Part shown: one piece after another, positions 16,438-25,894 of the stretch
How positions within the stretch are numbered: the first letter of the stretch is position 1
How the letters are laid out: every line of letters starts with the position of its first letter
Source: Opitutaceae bacterium
GTDB taxonomy: Bacteria > Verrucomicrobiota > Verrucomicrobiia > Opitutales > Opitutaceae
Reading direction: 5' to 3'
Length of the DNA: 43,004 bases
Assembly: GCA_014376585.1 (NCBI GenBank)
Contig: JACMRG010000373.1
Span: forward strand, 1-43,004
Made by a program: the position numbers and the translations under genes
The notes under the pieces: model-generated
Databases searched by the model: none
What the model was told of the DNA's origin: nothing
What the model saw: only the letters and a program-made list of their open reading frames with translations

Positions 16438-16468
16438 AAAAAAGAGCCGACCCTTTGGAATCGGCTCT
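16438..16468 (-). terminator. Intrinsic terminator of the delta-60 repeat gene
   Basis: On the minus strand an 8-bp stem (agagccga/tcggctct, loop of 10) is followed by six T. It lies 27 bp after the stop codon of the minus-strand gene at 16496. Confidence 0.88.
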
Positions 16469-16495
16469 GAATTTCTCGGGCGCGTAGCTTAACGC

Positions 16496-19400
16496 TTACG
16501 GCGCCGCGTAGAGGTCGGCGAGGGCTTCGCCCGTCGTGCCGTTGGCGCCCGTGATCTCGAAGGTGTAGCCACCGGGCGAGAGTTCGAGGAGGAGCGCGGC
16601 GTCCTTGCTGCCGGGCGCGAGGGCGAAGGCACCCGTCGCAACGGCCGCCGCGGCGACTTCACTGCCGCTCCAGTTGTCACTGGTCGCGATGAGCTCACCG
16701 GCGGAGTTGAAAACTTTGAGCACGGGATCGGCGAGGGTGTTGGCGATGTTGAACTGCGTGAGCGCGGGGCCGACACCGCGGATGAGCACGTGCTGCGTCG
16801 AGGTGCCATTGGCCGCGGAGATGACGAAGCCGCCCACGAGCGGGCTGCCGGGCTTCACGGGGGCGCGGGCGGAAAGATTGCTAAAGCGCGGGGCGGGCGT
16901 TGCACCGGCGGCGTCGTAGATCTCGGTAAGCACCACTCCGCCGCGGGCGGAGGTGTCGGTGATCTGGGCGGTGTAACCGCCGGCCGCGAGATCGAGGACG
17001 AGCGCGGCATCCTTGGAGCCGGCGGAAAGTGCAAACGCGCCGGTGGCGGCGGAGGTCGTCGAGACCTCGGTGCCGGTCCAATTGTCGCTGGTGGCGACGA
17101 TCACGCCGGCGGAGTTAAACACATTGAGCACGGGATCGGGAAGCACGCCGCCGACGCCGAATGCCGTCAGTCCGGGGCCAACGGCGCGGATGAGCACGCG
17201 GCCTCCGGCGCTGGAGAACCCGGTGATGGCCGTGCCGCCCGCCACGACTTGGGCGCGGGAGGAAAGATTGACGAGACGGATACCGTTGGCCGACACCGCT
17301 CCGCCCGAACCGACGGCGAGGGCGAACGTGGTGACGATATTACCACCGGCGCTCGTGGAGCTGATGGTGACCGTGTAATTGCCAACTGCCGCCGCAGTGG
17401 AGGAGCCCGTAATGACGCCCGTAACGGGATCGATCACGAAACCGGCGGGAAGGCCTTCGGCGCTGTAGCCGGCGACGGTGCTGTCGGCCATGGCGAGCCG
17501 GAATCCGCTGCCACTGGTGGTGCCGACCGCGGTGACGGGGTTGAAGACCGGGGCGACGGAATAATTGAAGGTCTGCACCCCGCGGAGGAGGCCCGCCGTG
17601 GTGCCCGAGGCGCGCACGTAGAACGAGTCCGTGGCCGGCAGGCTGAGACCGGTAATCTGCCAGTTGCCGGTGGTGCCGACGCGGGTGGCGTTGCCGGAGC
17701 CCAGCGCGATCCAGTTGGCGGCATCGGTCGAGGACTCGAAACGGGCGGAGGTGAGCTCCGGGCTGCTGCCGTTGCGGAGCCACGTGATCGAGGTGCGGTT
17801 GCTGGCGGCGACAATGGTCTGCGCGGCGGCCGCAGTCGGGGCGAGGCGCGCGAGGTTGTAACGGGCTTGGCCGCCCACGGTGGTGAAGGTGCCGGCGAGG
17901 ACGGGGGCGCCGTCAGCCTGCAGAATCGAGGCGTAAACCGTGCCGTTGGCCCCGGGATTAAAAGCAGTGTCCAACGAGCCATCGGCGTTGATGCGAGCGA
18001 CGTTGAGGCGGGCGCTGCCACCGACGGCGGTGAACGTGCCGCCGAGGATGACCTTGCCATCCACGGAAGCGGCGAGGCTGCGAACCGCACCGTCGTCCAC
18101 GCCGGTGGTGAAGCCGGCGTCGAGGGTGCCGTCGGCGTTGAGGCGGGCGAGGCGGTTGCGCGGGGTGCCGTTCACGGCGGTGAAGGCGCCGGCAATGAGG
18201 AGCTTGCCGTCGGCTTGAACGAGGACGGCGTTGACGGCGAAGTTCGTCGAAGTGGCGAACGCGGTATCAAGAGTGCCGGCGGGGTTGAGGCGGGCGACGT
18301 TGGCGCGGGCGGTGCCGGCGACGGTCGCAAAGGTGCCGGCGACGACGATCTTGCCGTCGGCTTGGAGAGCGAGCGCGGCGACGTTACCATCGACGCCGGG
18401 GTTGAAGGTGGTGTCGATCACTCCAGTGATCGAGAGGCGGGCGAGGCGGGCGCGGGGCAGGCCGGCGATGCTGGTGAAGTTACCGCCGACGACCACCCGG
18501 GTATCCGACTGCTGCACGAGGGTCGTGACGGTGGCGTTGGGGTTGGGCGTGAAGGTGGGGGAGGCGTTACCGTCGATATCGAGGAAGGCGAGGTTGGCGA
18601 CGGACGAGCCGCCGATGGTGCTGAAAGCGCCGCCGACGAGCACGCTGCCATCGGCCTGAAGGCCGCTGAATTTACCCGCGGCGAGCACACTGCCATCCGC
18701 GAGCGCGGTGACGGCGTAAACCGAGCCGGTGGGGCCGGGATTGAAACCGGGATTAAGCGCGCCGTCGCTGTTGAGGATCGCGAGGCGGGTGCGCGTGGTG
18801 CGGAAGGCCGCACTATTCGGCTGGAAGGTGGTGAAGTCGCCGCCGACCAAGATCGTGCCGTCGCCGAACGCCGCGATGGCGTTGACCGCCGCATTCGCGG
18901 ACGGGTCGAAGTTGGAATCGAGCGTGCCGTCGGTGTTCAGACGCGCGATATAGTTGCGCGGGTAAGTGGCGAGCTCGTTGGGGCGCACACCGGTGAAGAC
19001 GCCACCGATGATGGGCTTGCCGTCGGCGGGCTGGAGGGCGATGGCGTAAACGGCGCCCGTGGGGCTGGGATTGAAGCCGGTATCGAGGGTTCCGTCCGCT
19101 TTGAGGCGCGCCATGTAGCTGCGCGTGGTCGCAGTGCCGGTGGCACCGGGTTGGAAGGCGGTGAAGGCTCCGCCGACGACGAGTAAGCCGTCGCCCTGGA
19201 AAACCATCGTATAAACCGCGGCGTTGGCCGTGGGGTTGTAGGCGGTGTCCACGGTGCCGTCGGGATTCAGGCGGCCGATGTAATTACGAGCTACGGTCGC
19301 GGTGGCGCCGTTGGTTTGGAAGGTGGTGAAATCGCCGCCAACGATGAGCTTGCCGTCGCTCTGGAGCGCGAGGGCGCGAACCGCAGCGCTGGCTTTGGGA

Positions 19401-22375
19401 TCGTAGGCCGTATCGAGACTGCCATCGACGTTGAGGCGGGCGATGTAGGCGCGAGACGCGGAATTCACCGTGTCAAAGGAGCCACCGAGGATGAGCTTGC
19501 CGTCGCTCTGAAGCGCGAGGGAGTAGACTTCGCCGTTAATCAGGGGCTTGTAGCTGCTGTCGAAAGTGCCGTCGCGGTTGAGCCGGGCGAGATTGGAGTT
19601 GGTGAGACCGGTCTGGTTGGTGAAGGCGCCGGCGACGACGATTTTGCCGTCGGGCTGAACCAGCACGGCGCGGATCTGACCGGTGAGTTGACGGACGCTG
19701 TAGTGGTCGAAGCTGCCGCGCAGCGTGCCGTCGCGCTCGAACCAACCGAAGCTCCCGGTCTGGGCAAAAGCGGAGCCGCGGGCGGGCTGCACAAGGAGGG
19801 CGGAAACAGGGCCGTCGGGATTGGGGGCAAACGTGGTGTCGGCGGCGCCAGCGGCGGTGAAGCGGGCGAGGTTGCGGCTGGTGGCGCCGGCAAAATTGGC
19901 GAAGGTGCCGGCGACGAGGAGCTTCGTGTCGGGCTGGATGGCGAGGGTCGTCACCAAGCCGCCACTGCTCGCGGTGAGCGCGGGGTCGAAGGTGGGATCG
20001 GCAGTGCCGTTGGCGTTGAGGCGGACGATGTGGTTGGGCGTGAGCACGAGGCCCTGGCCAGCGGGCGCAATCGGGGTGAAGCCGCCGCTGACGATGATTT
20101 TACCCGTGGAGAGCACGGCGACCGCGTTGACTTGGCCACCGGCGTTGGGGTTGAACGTGGTGTCAACGGACCCGTCGGTGTTCAGGCGGGCGATGCGGTT
20201 GATATCGACGTTCTTGGTGAGATCATCGCCGTTGCGAAAGAAGCTGAAGAGGCCGCCGGCGACGACTTTGCCGTCGGCTTGGAGGGCGAGCGCGTTGATC
20301 GGCGAACTCGCGCGGGGGTTGTAGGCGGTATCGACCGTGCTGTCGGGATTGAGGCGCGCGATGAAGTAGCGGACGGTGAGCGAAGTGGCGGTCTTGGGCT
20401 GGAGGGTATTGAAGGCTCCCGCGATCACGATTTTGCCGTCGGTTTGGACAACCTGGGCGAGAACGTTGCCGTTGATGTTGGGTTCCCAAGAGGTATCGAC
20501 GGTGCCGTCGGCATTAAGGCGGGCGGAGTAAGCGCGGCCGGTGGAGGCGTTGCCGGCGTTGGGGGTGAAAAAAGTAAAGCTGCCGCCGAGGAGAATTTTA
20601 CCGTCGGACAGGACCGAGATGACGTTGGGCGCGCCGTTGGCACCAGGGTTGAAGGCGTCGAGCGATCCGTCGGTGTTCAGCCGGGCGACGTAGGTGCGTT
20701 GGGTGGTGGCGGAGGTGCCGTTGGGCTGGAAGGTGGTGAAGTTGCCGCCGAGCACGATCTTGCCGTCGCCTTGGAGCGCGAGCGCGCTGACTTGGCCGTT
20801 GGGGGCGGGATCGTAACCGGTGTCCACCGTGCCATCAGCGTTGAGGCGGGCGACGTAACGACGGGTGACGCCGCTGATGTTGGTAAACGCACCGCCGACG
20901 ATGATCTTGCCGTCGTTCTGCACGACGATGGCTGAGACGGGATCGTTAACGAGAGGAGCGAAATCGAGGTCAACCGTGCCGTCGGCCTTGAGCCGGGCGA
21001 GGTAGTTGCGGGTGAGGCCGCCAAAAATGGTGAAGTAACCGCCGACGATGATTTTGCCATCGCTCTGCACGGCTTGGGCGAGGATGCGACCGTTGGCGGA
21101 GGGATCGAGCGTGGTGTCAACGGAACCATCGGCGTTGAGGCGCGCGAGATGGTTGCGGTTGACCGGGACCGAAACGGTGTTGGTGCGAATCTGGGTAAAG
21201 TAACCGCCGGCGATAATCTTCCCGTCGGGCTGGAGGGCGAGGGCCGCCACCGAGCTATTGGCGTTGGTCAGGAAAGCGGGGTCGAGGGAGCCGTCCACAA
21301 AGAGATGGGCGAGGAAGGCGCGGCCGGAGGAAGTGGTATCGCTATTGGGACGAAGACTGGTGAACGCGCCGCCGACCACGAGAGAACCGTCGCTCAGAAC
21401 CAAGAGGGCGTTGACGGGCGCGTTGGCGTTGGGATTGAACGCGCCGTCCACCGAGCCGTCGGCATTGATGCGGGCGATGCGACTGCGAACCGTGACCGCG
21501 GTGCTGCCGATGGGCTGGACGTTACCGAACGTGCCACCGATGACGATTTTCCCGTCGGCCTGCACGACGACGACGTTGACGGAATTGTCGGGCTTGGGGT
21601 CAAATTCGGAATCGGGGAAGCCGTTGGAGTTGAGCCGCACGAGGCGGGAGCGCGTGGTGGTGGCGCCGCCCTCGGGGTTGAGCGCGGTGAACGAGCCGCC
21701 GGCGACCACCTTGCCATCGCCTTGGAGCGCGAGGCTCAGGACACCGGCGTTCGGGCTGGGGTTGTAGGTGGGGTCGAGCGAGCCATCGGCGTTAAGGCGC
21801 GCGATGTAGTTGCGCACGACCGAACCGACGGAGCGGAAGGTGCCGCCGATGACGATTTTCCCGTCGGCCTGCACGATAACCGAGGTGACTTGCGGGGCGA
21901 GACCACCGGCGACGTTCGGGTTGAAGGTCGTGTCGAGCGAACCATCGGCGTTGAGACGGGCGAGGCGGTTGCGCGTCGTGGCGGTGGGGGCGTTGTTGGG
22001 CTGGAGGGTGGAGAAGAGCCCGCCGATGATGATTTTGCCATCGGGCTGGAGCGCGAAGGCGTTGATCTGGTCGTTTGCGTTGGGGTTAAAGCTGAGGTCG
22101 AGCGTGCCGTCTGCATTGATGCGGGCGACGTAGTTACGGTCAATTTTGTCGGAGGCTCCGTTAGGTTGAACCGTGGTAAACGCACCGCCGATGAGGACCT
22201 TGCCATCTCGCTGCGTGGCGGCGGTGAGGATGGCGCCATTCACATTGGGGTCGAAACCGTCATTGGCGGAGGGGGTCTGCGCGAAGAAGGCCGGGGCGGC
22301 GGCGAAAAGGGCGGTGAAAATCAGGGCGAAACGGCGCAGGGAGAGCATGGGCAACGAGACGGGGACGGAATACAT
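16496..22375 (-). CDS. Giant secreted delta-60 repeat (beta-propeller-like) protein
   Basis: ATG at 22373-22375 gives 1959 residues with a signal peptide (LSLRRFALIFTALFAAAPAFFAQ); ATG at 22346-22348 is an alternative start. I count about 29 delta-60-type repeats of ~50-60 residues, each with a signature such as LQADGKIVIGGAFT and RLNADGTLD. They are expected to form stacked propeller blades. One repeat is degenerate (VQPARGSAFAQTG) and one is shortened by a deletion near 18640-18690. The C-terminus holds a putative-Ig domain (LPAGFVIDPVTGVITG) and two ~120-residue domains with LIRAVGPGLTAFGV / LIRGVGPALTQFNI and SKDAALVLDLAAGGYTAQI / SKDAALLLELSPGGYTFEI. These probably serve surface attachment or secretion. 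No enzyme motif is seen. A terminator follows directly, so it is probably monocistronic. Confidence 0.88.
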   Translation of the reverse strand: MYSVPVSLPMLSLRRFALIFTALFAAAPAFFAQTPSANDGFDPNVNGAILTAATQRDGKVLIGGAFTTVQPNGASDKIDRNYVARINADGTLDLSFNPNANDQINAFALQPDGKIIIGGLFSTLQPNNAPTATTRNRLARLNADGSLDTTFNPNVAGGLAPQVTSVIVQADGKIVIGGTFRSVGSVVRNYIARLNADGSLDPTYNPSPNAGVLSLALQGDGKVVAGGSFTALNPEGGATTTRSRLVRLNSNGFPDSEFDPKPDNSVNVVVVQADGKIVIGGTFGNVQPIGSTAVTVRSRIARINADGSVDGAFNPNANAPVNALLVLSDGSLVVGGAFTSLRPNSDTTSSGRAFLAHLFVDGSLDPAFLTNANSSVAALALQPDGKIIAGGYFTQIRTNTVSVPVNRNHLARLNADGSVDTTLDPSANGRILAQAVQSDGKIIVGGYFTIFGGLTRNYLARLKADGTVDLDFAPLVNDPVSAIVVQNDGKIIVGGAFTNISGVTRRYVARLNADGTVDTGYDPAPNGQVSALALQGDGKIVLGGNFTTFQPNGTSATTQRTYVARLNTDGSLDAFNPGANGAPNVISVLSDGKILLGGSFTFFTPNAGNASTGRAYSARLNADGTVDTSWEPNINGNVLAQVVQTDGKIVIAGAFNTLQPKTATSLTVRYFIARLNPDSTVDTAYNPRASSPINALALQADGKVVAGGLFSFFRNGDDLTKNVDINRIARLNTDGSVDTTFNPNAGGQVNAVAVLSTGKIIVSGGFTPIAPAGQGLVLTPNHIVRLNANGTADPTFDPALTASSGGLVTTLAIQPDTKLLVAGTFANFAGATSRNLARFTAAGAADTTFAPNPDGPVSALLVQPARGSAFAQTGSFGWFERDGTLRGSFDHYSVRQLTGQIRAVLVQPDGKIVVAGAFTNQTGLTNSNLARLNRDGTFDSSYKPLINGEVYSLALQSDGKLILGGSFDTVNSASRAYIARLNVDGSLDTAYDPKASAAVRALALQSDGKLIVGGDFTTFQTNGATATVARNYIGRLNPDGTVDTAYNPTANAAVYTMVFQGDGLLVVGGAFTAFQPGATGTATTRSYMARLKADGTLDTGFNPSPTGAVYAIALQPADGKPIIGGVFTGVRPNELATYPRNYIARLNTDGTLDSNFDPSANAAVNAIAAFGDGTILVGGDFTTFQPNSAAFRTTRTRLAILNSDGALNPGFNPGPTGSVYAVTALADGSVLAAGKFSGLQADGSVLVGGAFSTIGGSSVANLAFLDIDGNASPTFTPNPNATVTTLVQQSDTRVVVGGNFTSIAGLPRARLARLSITGVIDTTFNPGVDGNVAALALQADGKIVVAGTFATVAGTARANVARLNPAGTLDTAFATSTNFAVNAVLVQADGKLLIAGAFTAVNGTPRNRLARLNADGTLDAGFTTGVDDGAVRSLAASVDGKVILGGTFTAVGGSARLNVARINADGSLDTAFNPGANGTVYASILQADGAPVLAGTFTTVGGQARYNLARLAPTAAAAQTIVAASNRTSITWLRNGSSPELTSARFESSTDAANWIALGSGNATRVGTTGNWQITGLSLPATDSFYVRASGTTAGLLRGVQTFNYSVAPVFNPVTAVGTTSGSGFRLAMADSTVAGYSAEGLPAGFVIDPVTGVITGSSTAAAVGNYTVTISSTSAGGNIVTTFALAVGSGGAVSANGIRLVNLSSRAQVVAGGTAITGFSSAGGRVLIRAVGPGLTAFGVGGVLPDPVLNVFNSAGVIVATSDNWTGTEVSTTSAATGAFALSAGSKDAALVLDLAAGGYTAQITDTSARGGVVLTEIYDAAGATPAPRFSNLSARAPVKPGSPLVGGFVISAANGTSTQHVLIRGVGPALTQFNIANTLADPVLKVFNSAGELIATSDNWSGSEVAAAAVATGAFALAPGSKDAALLLELSPGGYTFEITGANGTTGEALADLYAAP

Positions 22376-22553
22376 GATGAAAAGGTGAAGCAGGCTAGTG
22401 AGCCGACGCGGCCAGAGCCAAGCCCGGAAGCAAGGCGGTGGAAGAATCGTTTCTGTCTCGGCGGGAGACGCGGAGGTTCCCGAAATGTTCCGGTCGGACC
22501 CGTTGATCCGGGGGCCGCAGGCACGAGCGTCGCTCAAGGCGGCGGCTGGGGGA
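22376..22553 (-). other. Probable 5' leader of the delta-60 gene
   Basis: No gene is seen. Read on the minus strand, the stretch contains several short complementary segments (for example ggatc-aac-gggtcc, and gggaacctccgcgtctccc) that could fold in the transcript. No known riboswitch consensus is recognised. Confidence 0.3.
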
Positions 22554-24011
22554 TTACGGAAGCGGCAAGGCGCTTTTTTCCGCGATCAGCATCGGCGAAT
22601 CGTAAATCGGCACCGCGCGAAACACCGCGCCCTTTTCACTCTGCGTCCAACTCCCCTTCGGCAGCGCGTAGACGGTGCTCGTGCGCACATCGACCAGCAC
22701 GGGCTCGGCAAACTTGCCGGCGCGCAGCGTTACGTTGGCGAGCGAGACCCCGTTGGCATCTGCCGGAGGCGCGTCGCTGAACCATAGCGCGACCACTTGG
22801 GCACCGTCGCTCGCGCGGCTGTAGCCGGAAAGCGCGACCTCGCGCACCGCCGTGGTGGCGGACGGATAGTCGGCGATGCGCGCCAGCGTGTCGTCAAAAA
22901 TGGCGAACACCGTCTGCGCCGCGCGGTAGGCGGGCTTCGCGTAGGCGACGGTCTGGTCGGCGTTGGTGGCGAGCAGGCCCTTGTGGTTCATCCGCAGCAC
23001 GCCGTCGGCTCCGCCCTGCGCGCTCGCGGTGGTGTAGTGCAGGTCGCACAGCGTGAAGAGATTCATCGGGACATCCTTCGCGTGATGCGCGAGCAGCCGG
23101 CGCAGGTCCCACTTGGCGTGCGTGGTCTCGGTGAACGAAAGTTTCGAGAGCGCGAAGTTTTCCTGATATTTTGAGGGCGCGCCGGTCTCACCCTGCCGCA
23201 GCGGGATCACGCGGCCGTATTTGGCGCCGATCGCACGCAGCTTGTCCACGCGCGTGGTGTCGTCTGGGTTGCGCGGATAGCCGTGGAAGGTGATCGCATC
23301 GATCAAGTCGAGTTTCCCCTTGGCCTGCATGCCCGCGAGAAACGTGTCCGCGTAGTCGGTGTTGCCGGCGAGCGCCAGCGCCCACACCTGGCCCTTGGGC
23401 TGAAGCTCGCGCACCATCATCGCGGTGCGGATGTAAAGATCGACGTAGGCGGCGGCTCCGGCGGTGCCGTCTTTGTTGAGGTCGGGCTCGTTCCAGACTT
23501 CCCACTGGTTCACGCGGTCCTTGTAACGTTCGACCAGCGCCCGGCACCAGCGGTCCCATGCCGCGAGCGCGTCGGGAGACGAGGGGAAACCGCCGCCGAG
23601 CCCCGTGTCACCGCCGCCGGGATAGATCGTGTTACCGTAGCTCATTTCCAGCCACGGCCGGACGCCCTGCGCGATGGCGTCGTCGATGACCGGATCGAGC
23701 CACGTGAAGTCGTAGGTGCCCTTCACTTTCTCACATTTCGCCCAACCGGCCTGCAGGCGAAGGCCTTTGGCACCGAGCGGACCAAGATAGGATTTGTATT
23801 TGGCATAGTCCGCGAAATCGCGGTCGAGCGTTTCGCCGCCGATCGACCAGCTCGACGACGCGATGGCTTTGGCCGCGCGCGGCGCCACTTGGCCGAGCAC
23901 CGGCAGATTGATGCCCGAGGTAGGCGTGATCCCTTGGGCCCGCGCAAAACCCGAGAGCAGCAAGGCCGCGGCGGATACGCCGATACGAATGGCGGAGGAA
24001 TATGATTTCAT
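22554..24011 (-). CDS. Exported clan-A glycoside hydrolase (GH39/GH5-like)
   Basis: ATG at 24009-24011 gives 485 residues with a signal peptide (residues ~1-25, ending GFARA). A TIM-barrel follows with typical clan-A motifs: WEVWNEPD (Asn174, acid/base Glu175) and RQGETGAPS (nucleophile Glu275). After ~residue 380 a beta-sandwich region closes the protein, as in GH39-type enzymes. The substrate cannot be read from the motifs; beta-xylosidase, beta-glucosidase and similar activities are possible. The start lies 8 bp after the MFS transporter stop, so the two are surely co-transcribed and probably act on, and take up, the same sugar or glycoside. It is the last gene of the minus-strand catabolic locus. 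Confidence 0.83.
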   Translation of the reverse strand: MKSYSSAIRIGVSAAALLLSGFARAQGITPTSGINLPVLGQVAPRAAKAIASSSWSIGGETLDRDFADYAKYKSYLGPLGAKGLRLQAGWAKCEKVKGTYDFTWLDPVIDDAIAQGVRPWLEMSYGNTIYPGGGDTGLGGGFPSSPDALAAWDRWCRALVERYKDRVNQWEVWNEPDLNKDGTAGAAAYVDLYIRTAMMVRELQPKGQVWALALAGNTDYADTFLAGMQAKGKLDLIDAITFHGYPRNPDDTTRVDKLRAIGAKYGRVIPLRQGETGAPSKYQENFALSKLSFTETTHAKWDLRRLLAHHAKDVPMNLFTLCDLHYTTASAQGGADGVLRMNHKGLLATNADQTVAYAKPAYRAAQTVFAIFDDTLARIADYPSATTAVREVALSGYSRASDGAQVVALWFSDAPPADANGVSLANVTLRAGKFAEPVLVDVRTSTVYALPKGSWTQSEKGAVFRAVPIYDSPMLIAEKSALPLP

Positions 24012-24019
24012 AAAATATC

Positions 24020-25270
24020 TCAGGCGGCGGTGATCGCGGGGACCGCCAAGGCCTTCGGCGGGCGCACGTAGAACCACCACAGCACGACCGCTCCCAGCGG
24101 GTAAAGCAGCCCGAGCAGCGCGAAGACCGTGCCGTAGCCGAACGCCTGGATCAGCGCGCCGATGACGAGATTCATCACCGCTCCCACGACGCCGATGAGG
24201 AAGTTCAATACCCCGAACGCCGTGCCGGTAAACTCACGCGGCAAGCTGTCGGCGATGAGCGCGGCCCCGAGATTGTTCCACTGCGTGTAGACCATGTGGA
24301 TGCAGGCAAACACCCCGATCGCGAGCGCCCAGTTGCGCGAATACGGCAACAACCAGAGCGAGGTGCCCAGCAGGGCAAACGTCTGCATCATCACCGTCCG
24401 GCTGCGCACCGGCGAGAAGCCGCTTTTGAACAACCGGTCCGAGGCCAGCCCGCCGAGGATCGCAAGCGCCGAACTCGCGATCGGCGGAATCCACGCGTAG
24501 CGGCCGACATCGGCGAGCGTGAGCCCCAAGCCCTCTTGGAGGTAACCCGGCTGCCAGTTGGTGTAGAAAACATAGACCGGCTCGGCGACGACGCGCGCCA
24601 GCAGGATGCCCCAGAGCGCACGATGGCCCAAAAGCTCGCGCCACGGCACCGTGCGGCGCGGCGCGGCCGGCTCGCCATAATCGGGCGGGTTGCGGTCCAG
24701 CCACCACCACACCGCGGGGACGAGCAGGCCGAAACCACCGGGGATGAAAAACGCGTAGTGCCAGTCAAAGCGCTCCGTGATCAGCGCGACGAGCGGCGGC
24801 GCCAGCACGAAGCCCATGAGCCCGAACGGGGTTTTGAACGAGATCGCCGTTGCCCGGCGCTCGGGTGGAAACCACCGCGCGACCGCGACCACCGCCGCCA
24901 CCGTCACGCCGGCATCGGCGAAGCCCAAAACCACCCGCGCCGCGAGCATCTCGTGGAGGTTGGTCGCCGTGCCGCTCAGGATGGCCGCCAGCGACATCAC
25001 CCCGATGGAAAGCGCGGCCGTGAGTCGCGTGCCCGCGCGGTCGATGAAGCGGCCCGCCACGAGCGCGCCCACGGTGTAGGCCGCGCTGAACCCCGTCACG
25101 AGCCACGAGTAATCGCGGTCGGTCCAGCCCATTCGCCCTTTCAGCGTGGTCTTGAGCACCGCGAGCACCTGCCGGTCGAGAATGAAAAGCAGCAGCGCGA
25201 GCGAGACGAGCATCACGATGCCCCAGGCACGCGCGGGGATTTTGTGCGGGACGCTGACCGGAGTCGTCAT
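24020..25270 (-). CDS. MFS transporter, anion:cation symporter (hexuronate/aromatic acid) type
   Basis: This inner-membrane transporter has 416 residues from the ATG at 25268-25270, with about 12 hydrophobic segments. The loop motif between TM2 and TM3 reads AGRFIDRAGTR, typical of the superfamily, and the start of TM1 has LDRQVLAVLKTTLKGRMGWTD. This resembles the ExuT/phthalate-permease (ACS) family, where substrates are hexuronates, glucarate or aromatic acids. It lies 8 bp before the glycoside hydrolase gene and 202 bp after the Rieske gene, with a palindromic repeat in that gap that may end or start transcription. An acidic sugar or an aromatic acid are both reasonable substrates given the neighbours. 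The assignment to ACS is by resemblance only. Confidence 0.85.
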   Translation of the reverse strand: MTTPVSVPHKIPARAWGIVMLVSLALLLFILDRQVLAVLKTTLKGRMGWTDRDYSWLVTGFSAAYTVGALVAGRFIDRAGTRLTAALSIGVMSLAAILSGTATNLHEMLAARVVLGFADAGVTVAAVVAVARWFPPERRATAISFKTPFGLMGFVLAPPLVALITERFDWHYAFFIPGGFGLLVPAVWWWLDRNPPDYGEPAAPRRTVPWRELLGHRALWGILLARVVAEPVYVFYTNWQPGYLQEGLGLTLADVGRYAWIPPIASSALAILGGLASDRLFKSGFSPVRSRTVMMQTFALLGTSLWLLPYSRNWALAIGVFACIHMVYTQWNNLGAALIADSLPREFTGTAFGVLNFLIGVVGAVMNLVIGALIQAFGYGTVFALLGLLYPLGAVVLWWFYVRPPKALAVPAITAA

Positions 25271-25325
25271 CGCGATGAGCGCCTGCCGGCGGTGCAATTC
25301 TGCCGACTGATCGGGGTGGCGCCGG

Positions 25326-25381
25326 GACCTCCGGGCCCGGCGGGCGGGCCGGATCGGTCTAACCCGGCGCGCCCGGAGGTC
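25326..25381. repeat. Palindromic repeat, gacctccggg family (copy 1)
   Basis: Arms gacctccgggc (25326-25336) and gcccggaggtc (25371-25381) pair perfectly over 11 bp around a GC-rich centre. A related copy is at 37027-37082. It lies between the Rieske and MFS genes. Confidence 0.75.
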
Positions 25382-25420
25382 GCGCCGCTACCCGCGAAAG
25401 GGAGAACCGTGGAGTTTATC

Positions 25421-25458
25421 GGGGGCACGGGGTGGGCGGGGTGGGCGGGGTTCGGGGG
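25421..25458 (+). repeat. G-run cluster with 9-bp tandem units
   Basis: Six runs of three or more G with short spacers include the tandem unit ggggtgggc twice. The form allows a G-quadruplex on the plus strand, 15 bp from the stop of the minus-strand Rieske gene. Confidence 0.6.
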
Positions 25459-25472
25459 CAAACGCGTTTGAC

Positions 25473-25889
25473 TCAGGGCCCGTCGCTCGGCGGCGCCGTC
25501 GGCAGAATCACCTGCAACGTGTCGCCCGCCCGCTCGACGGGAAATTTTTCCAGCGCCTCGCCGTCGATTTTCACGTCGATGCGTTTCAGCTTCGTCTCGG
25601 GATCGACGAGATGCTCGCCCGTGCGGAGATCGAACTCCCAGCCGTGCCACGGGCAGCGCAGAATGCAGCCTTCGTGGCCGTAGGCGTATTCGTAAACCGG
25701 CGAAGGCAGCGTCGTGCCCGAAATTCTCCCCACACACACGGGGGCGCCGGCGTGCGGACAGATGTTGCGGTAGGCGAAAAATTCCCCACCGACGTTAAAG
25801 ATGCCGAGCTGGATTTTTCCGACGGTCACCAGCTTGCGACCGCCGGGTGGAATCTCGCCGAGTTTGGCGACGGGATGAGCGTAGGCCAT
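25473..25889 (-). CDS. Rieske-type [2Fe-2S] ferredoxin
   Basis: ATG at 25887-25889 gives 138 residues; upstream in-frame codons lie inside the amidohydrolase gene and make no protein sense. The cluster ligands are Cys44 and His46 (NICPHAG) and Cys79 and His82 (RCPWHGWEF), in the usual two-motif layout, with a ~20-residue longer spacer than in the shortest ferredoxins. No signal peptide or membrane anchor is seen, so it acts in the cytosol as an electron carrier for an oxygenase or similar enzyme. The start lies 5 bp after the stop of the amidohydrolase, implying coupled expression. No Rieske oxygenase alpha subunit or reductase is in the window, so its partner is encoded elsewhere or the protein has another role. 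Confidence 0.92.
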   Translation of the reverse strand: MAYAHPVAKLGEIPPGGRKLVTVGKIQLGIFNVGGEFFAYRNICPHAGAPVCVGRISGTTLPSPVYEYAYGHEGCILRCPWHGWEFDLRTGEHLVDPETKLKRIDVKIDGEALEKFPVERAGDTLQVILPTAPPSDGP

Positions 25890-25894
25890 GGCGA

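Noticed and set aside
16496-22375. Regular repeats suggesting a CRISPR array
   Set aside because: The period is ~160-180 bp, the repeats are diverged and in frame, and they encode delta-60 protein repeats.
22482-22537. Upstream in-frame start of the delta-60 protein
   Set aside because: The extra ~54 residues have no domain and would bury the signal peptide; starts at 22375 or 22348 give a normal export signal.
16790-22780. Three long plus-strand frames (about 798, 539 and 568 codons) opposite the delta-60 gene
   Set aside because: They show periodic Gly/Ala/Glu-rich patterns that follow the repeat period of the real gene on the minus strand, and no start region or motif of their own.
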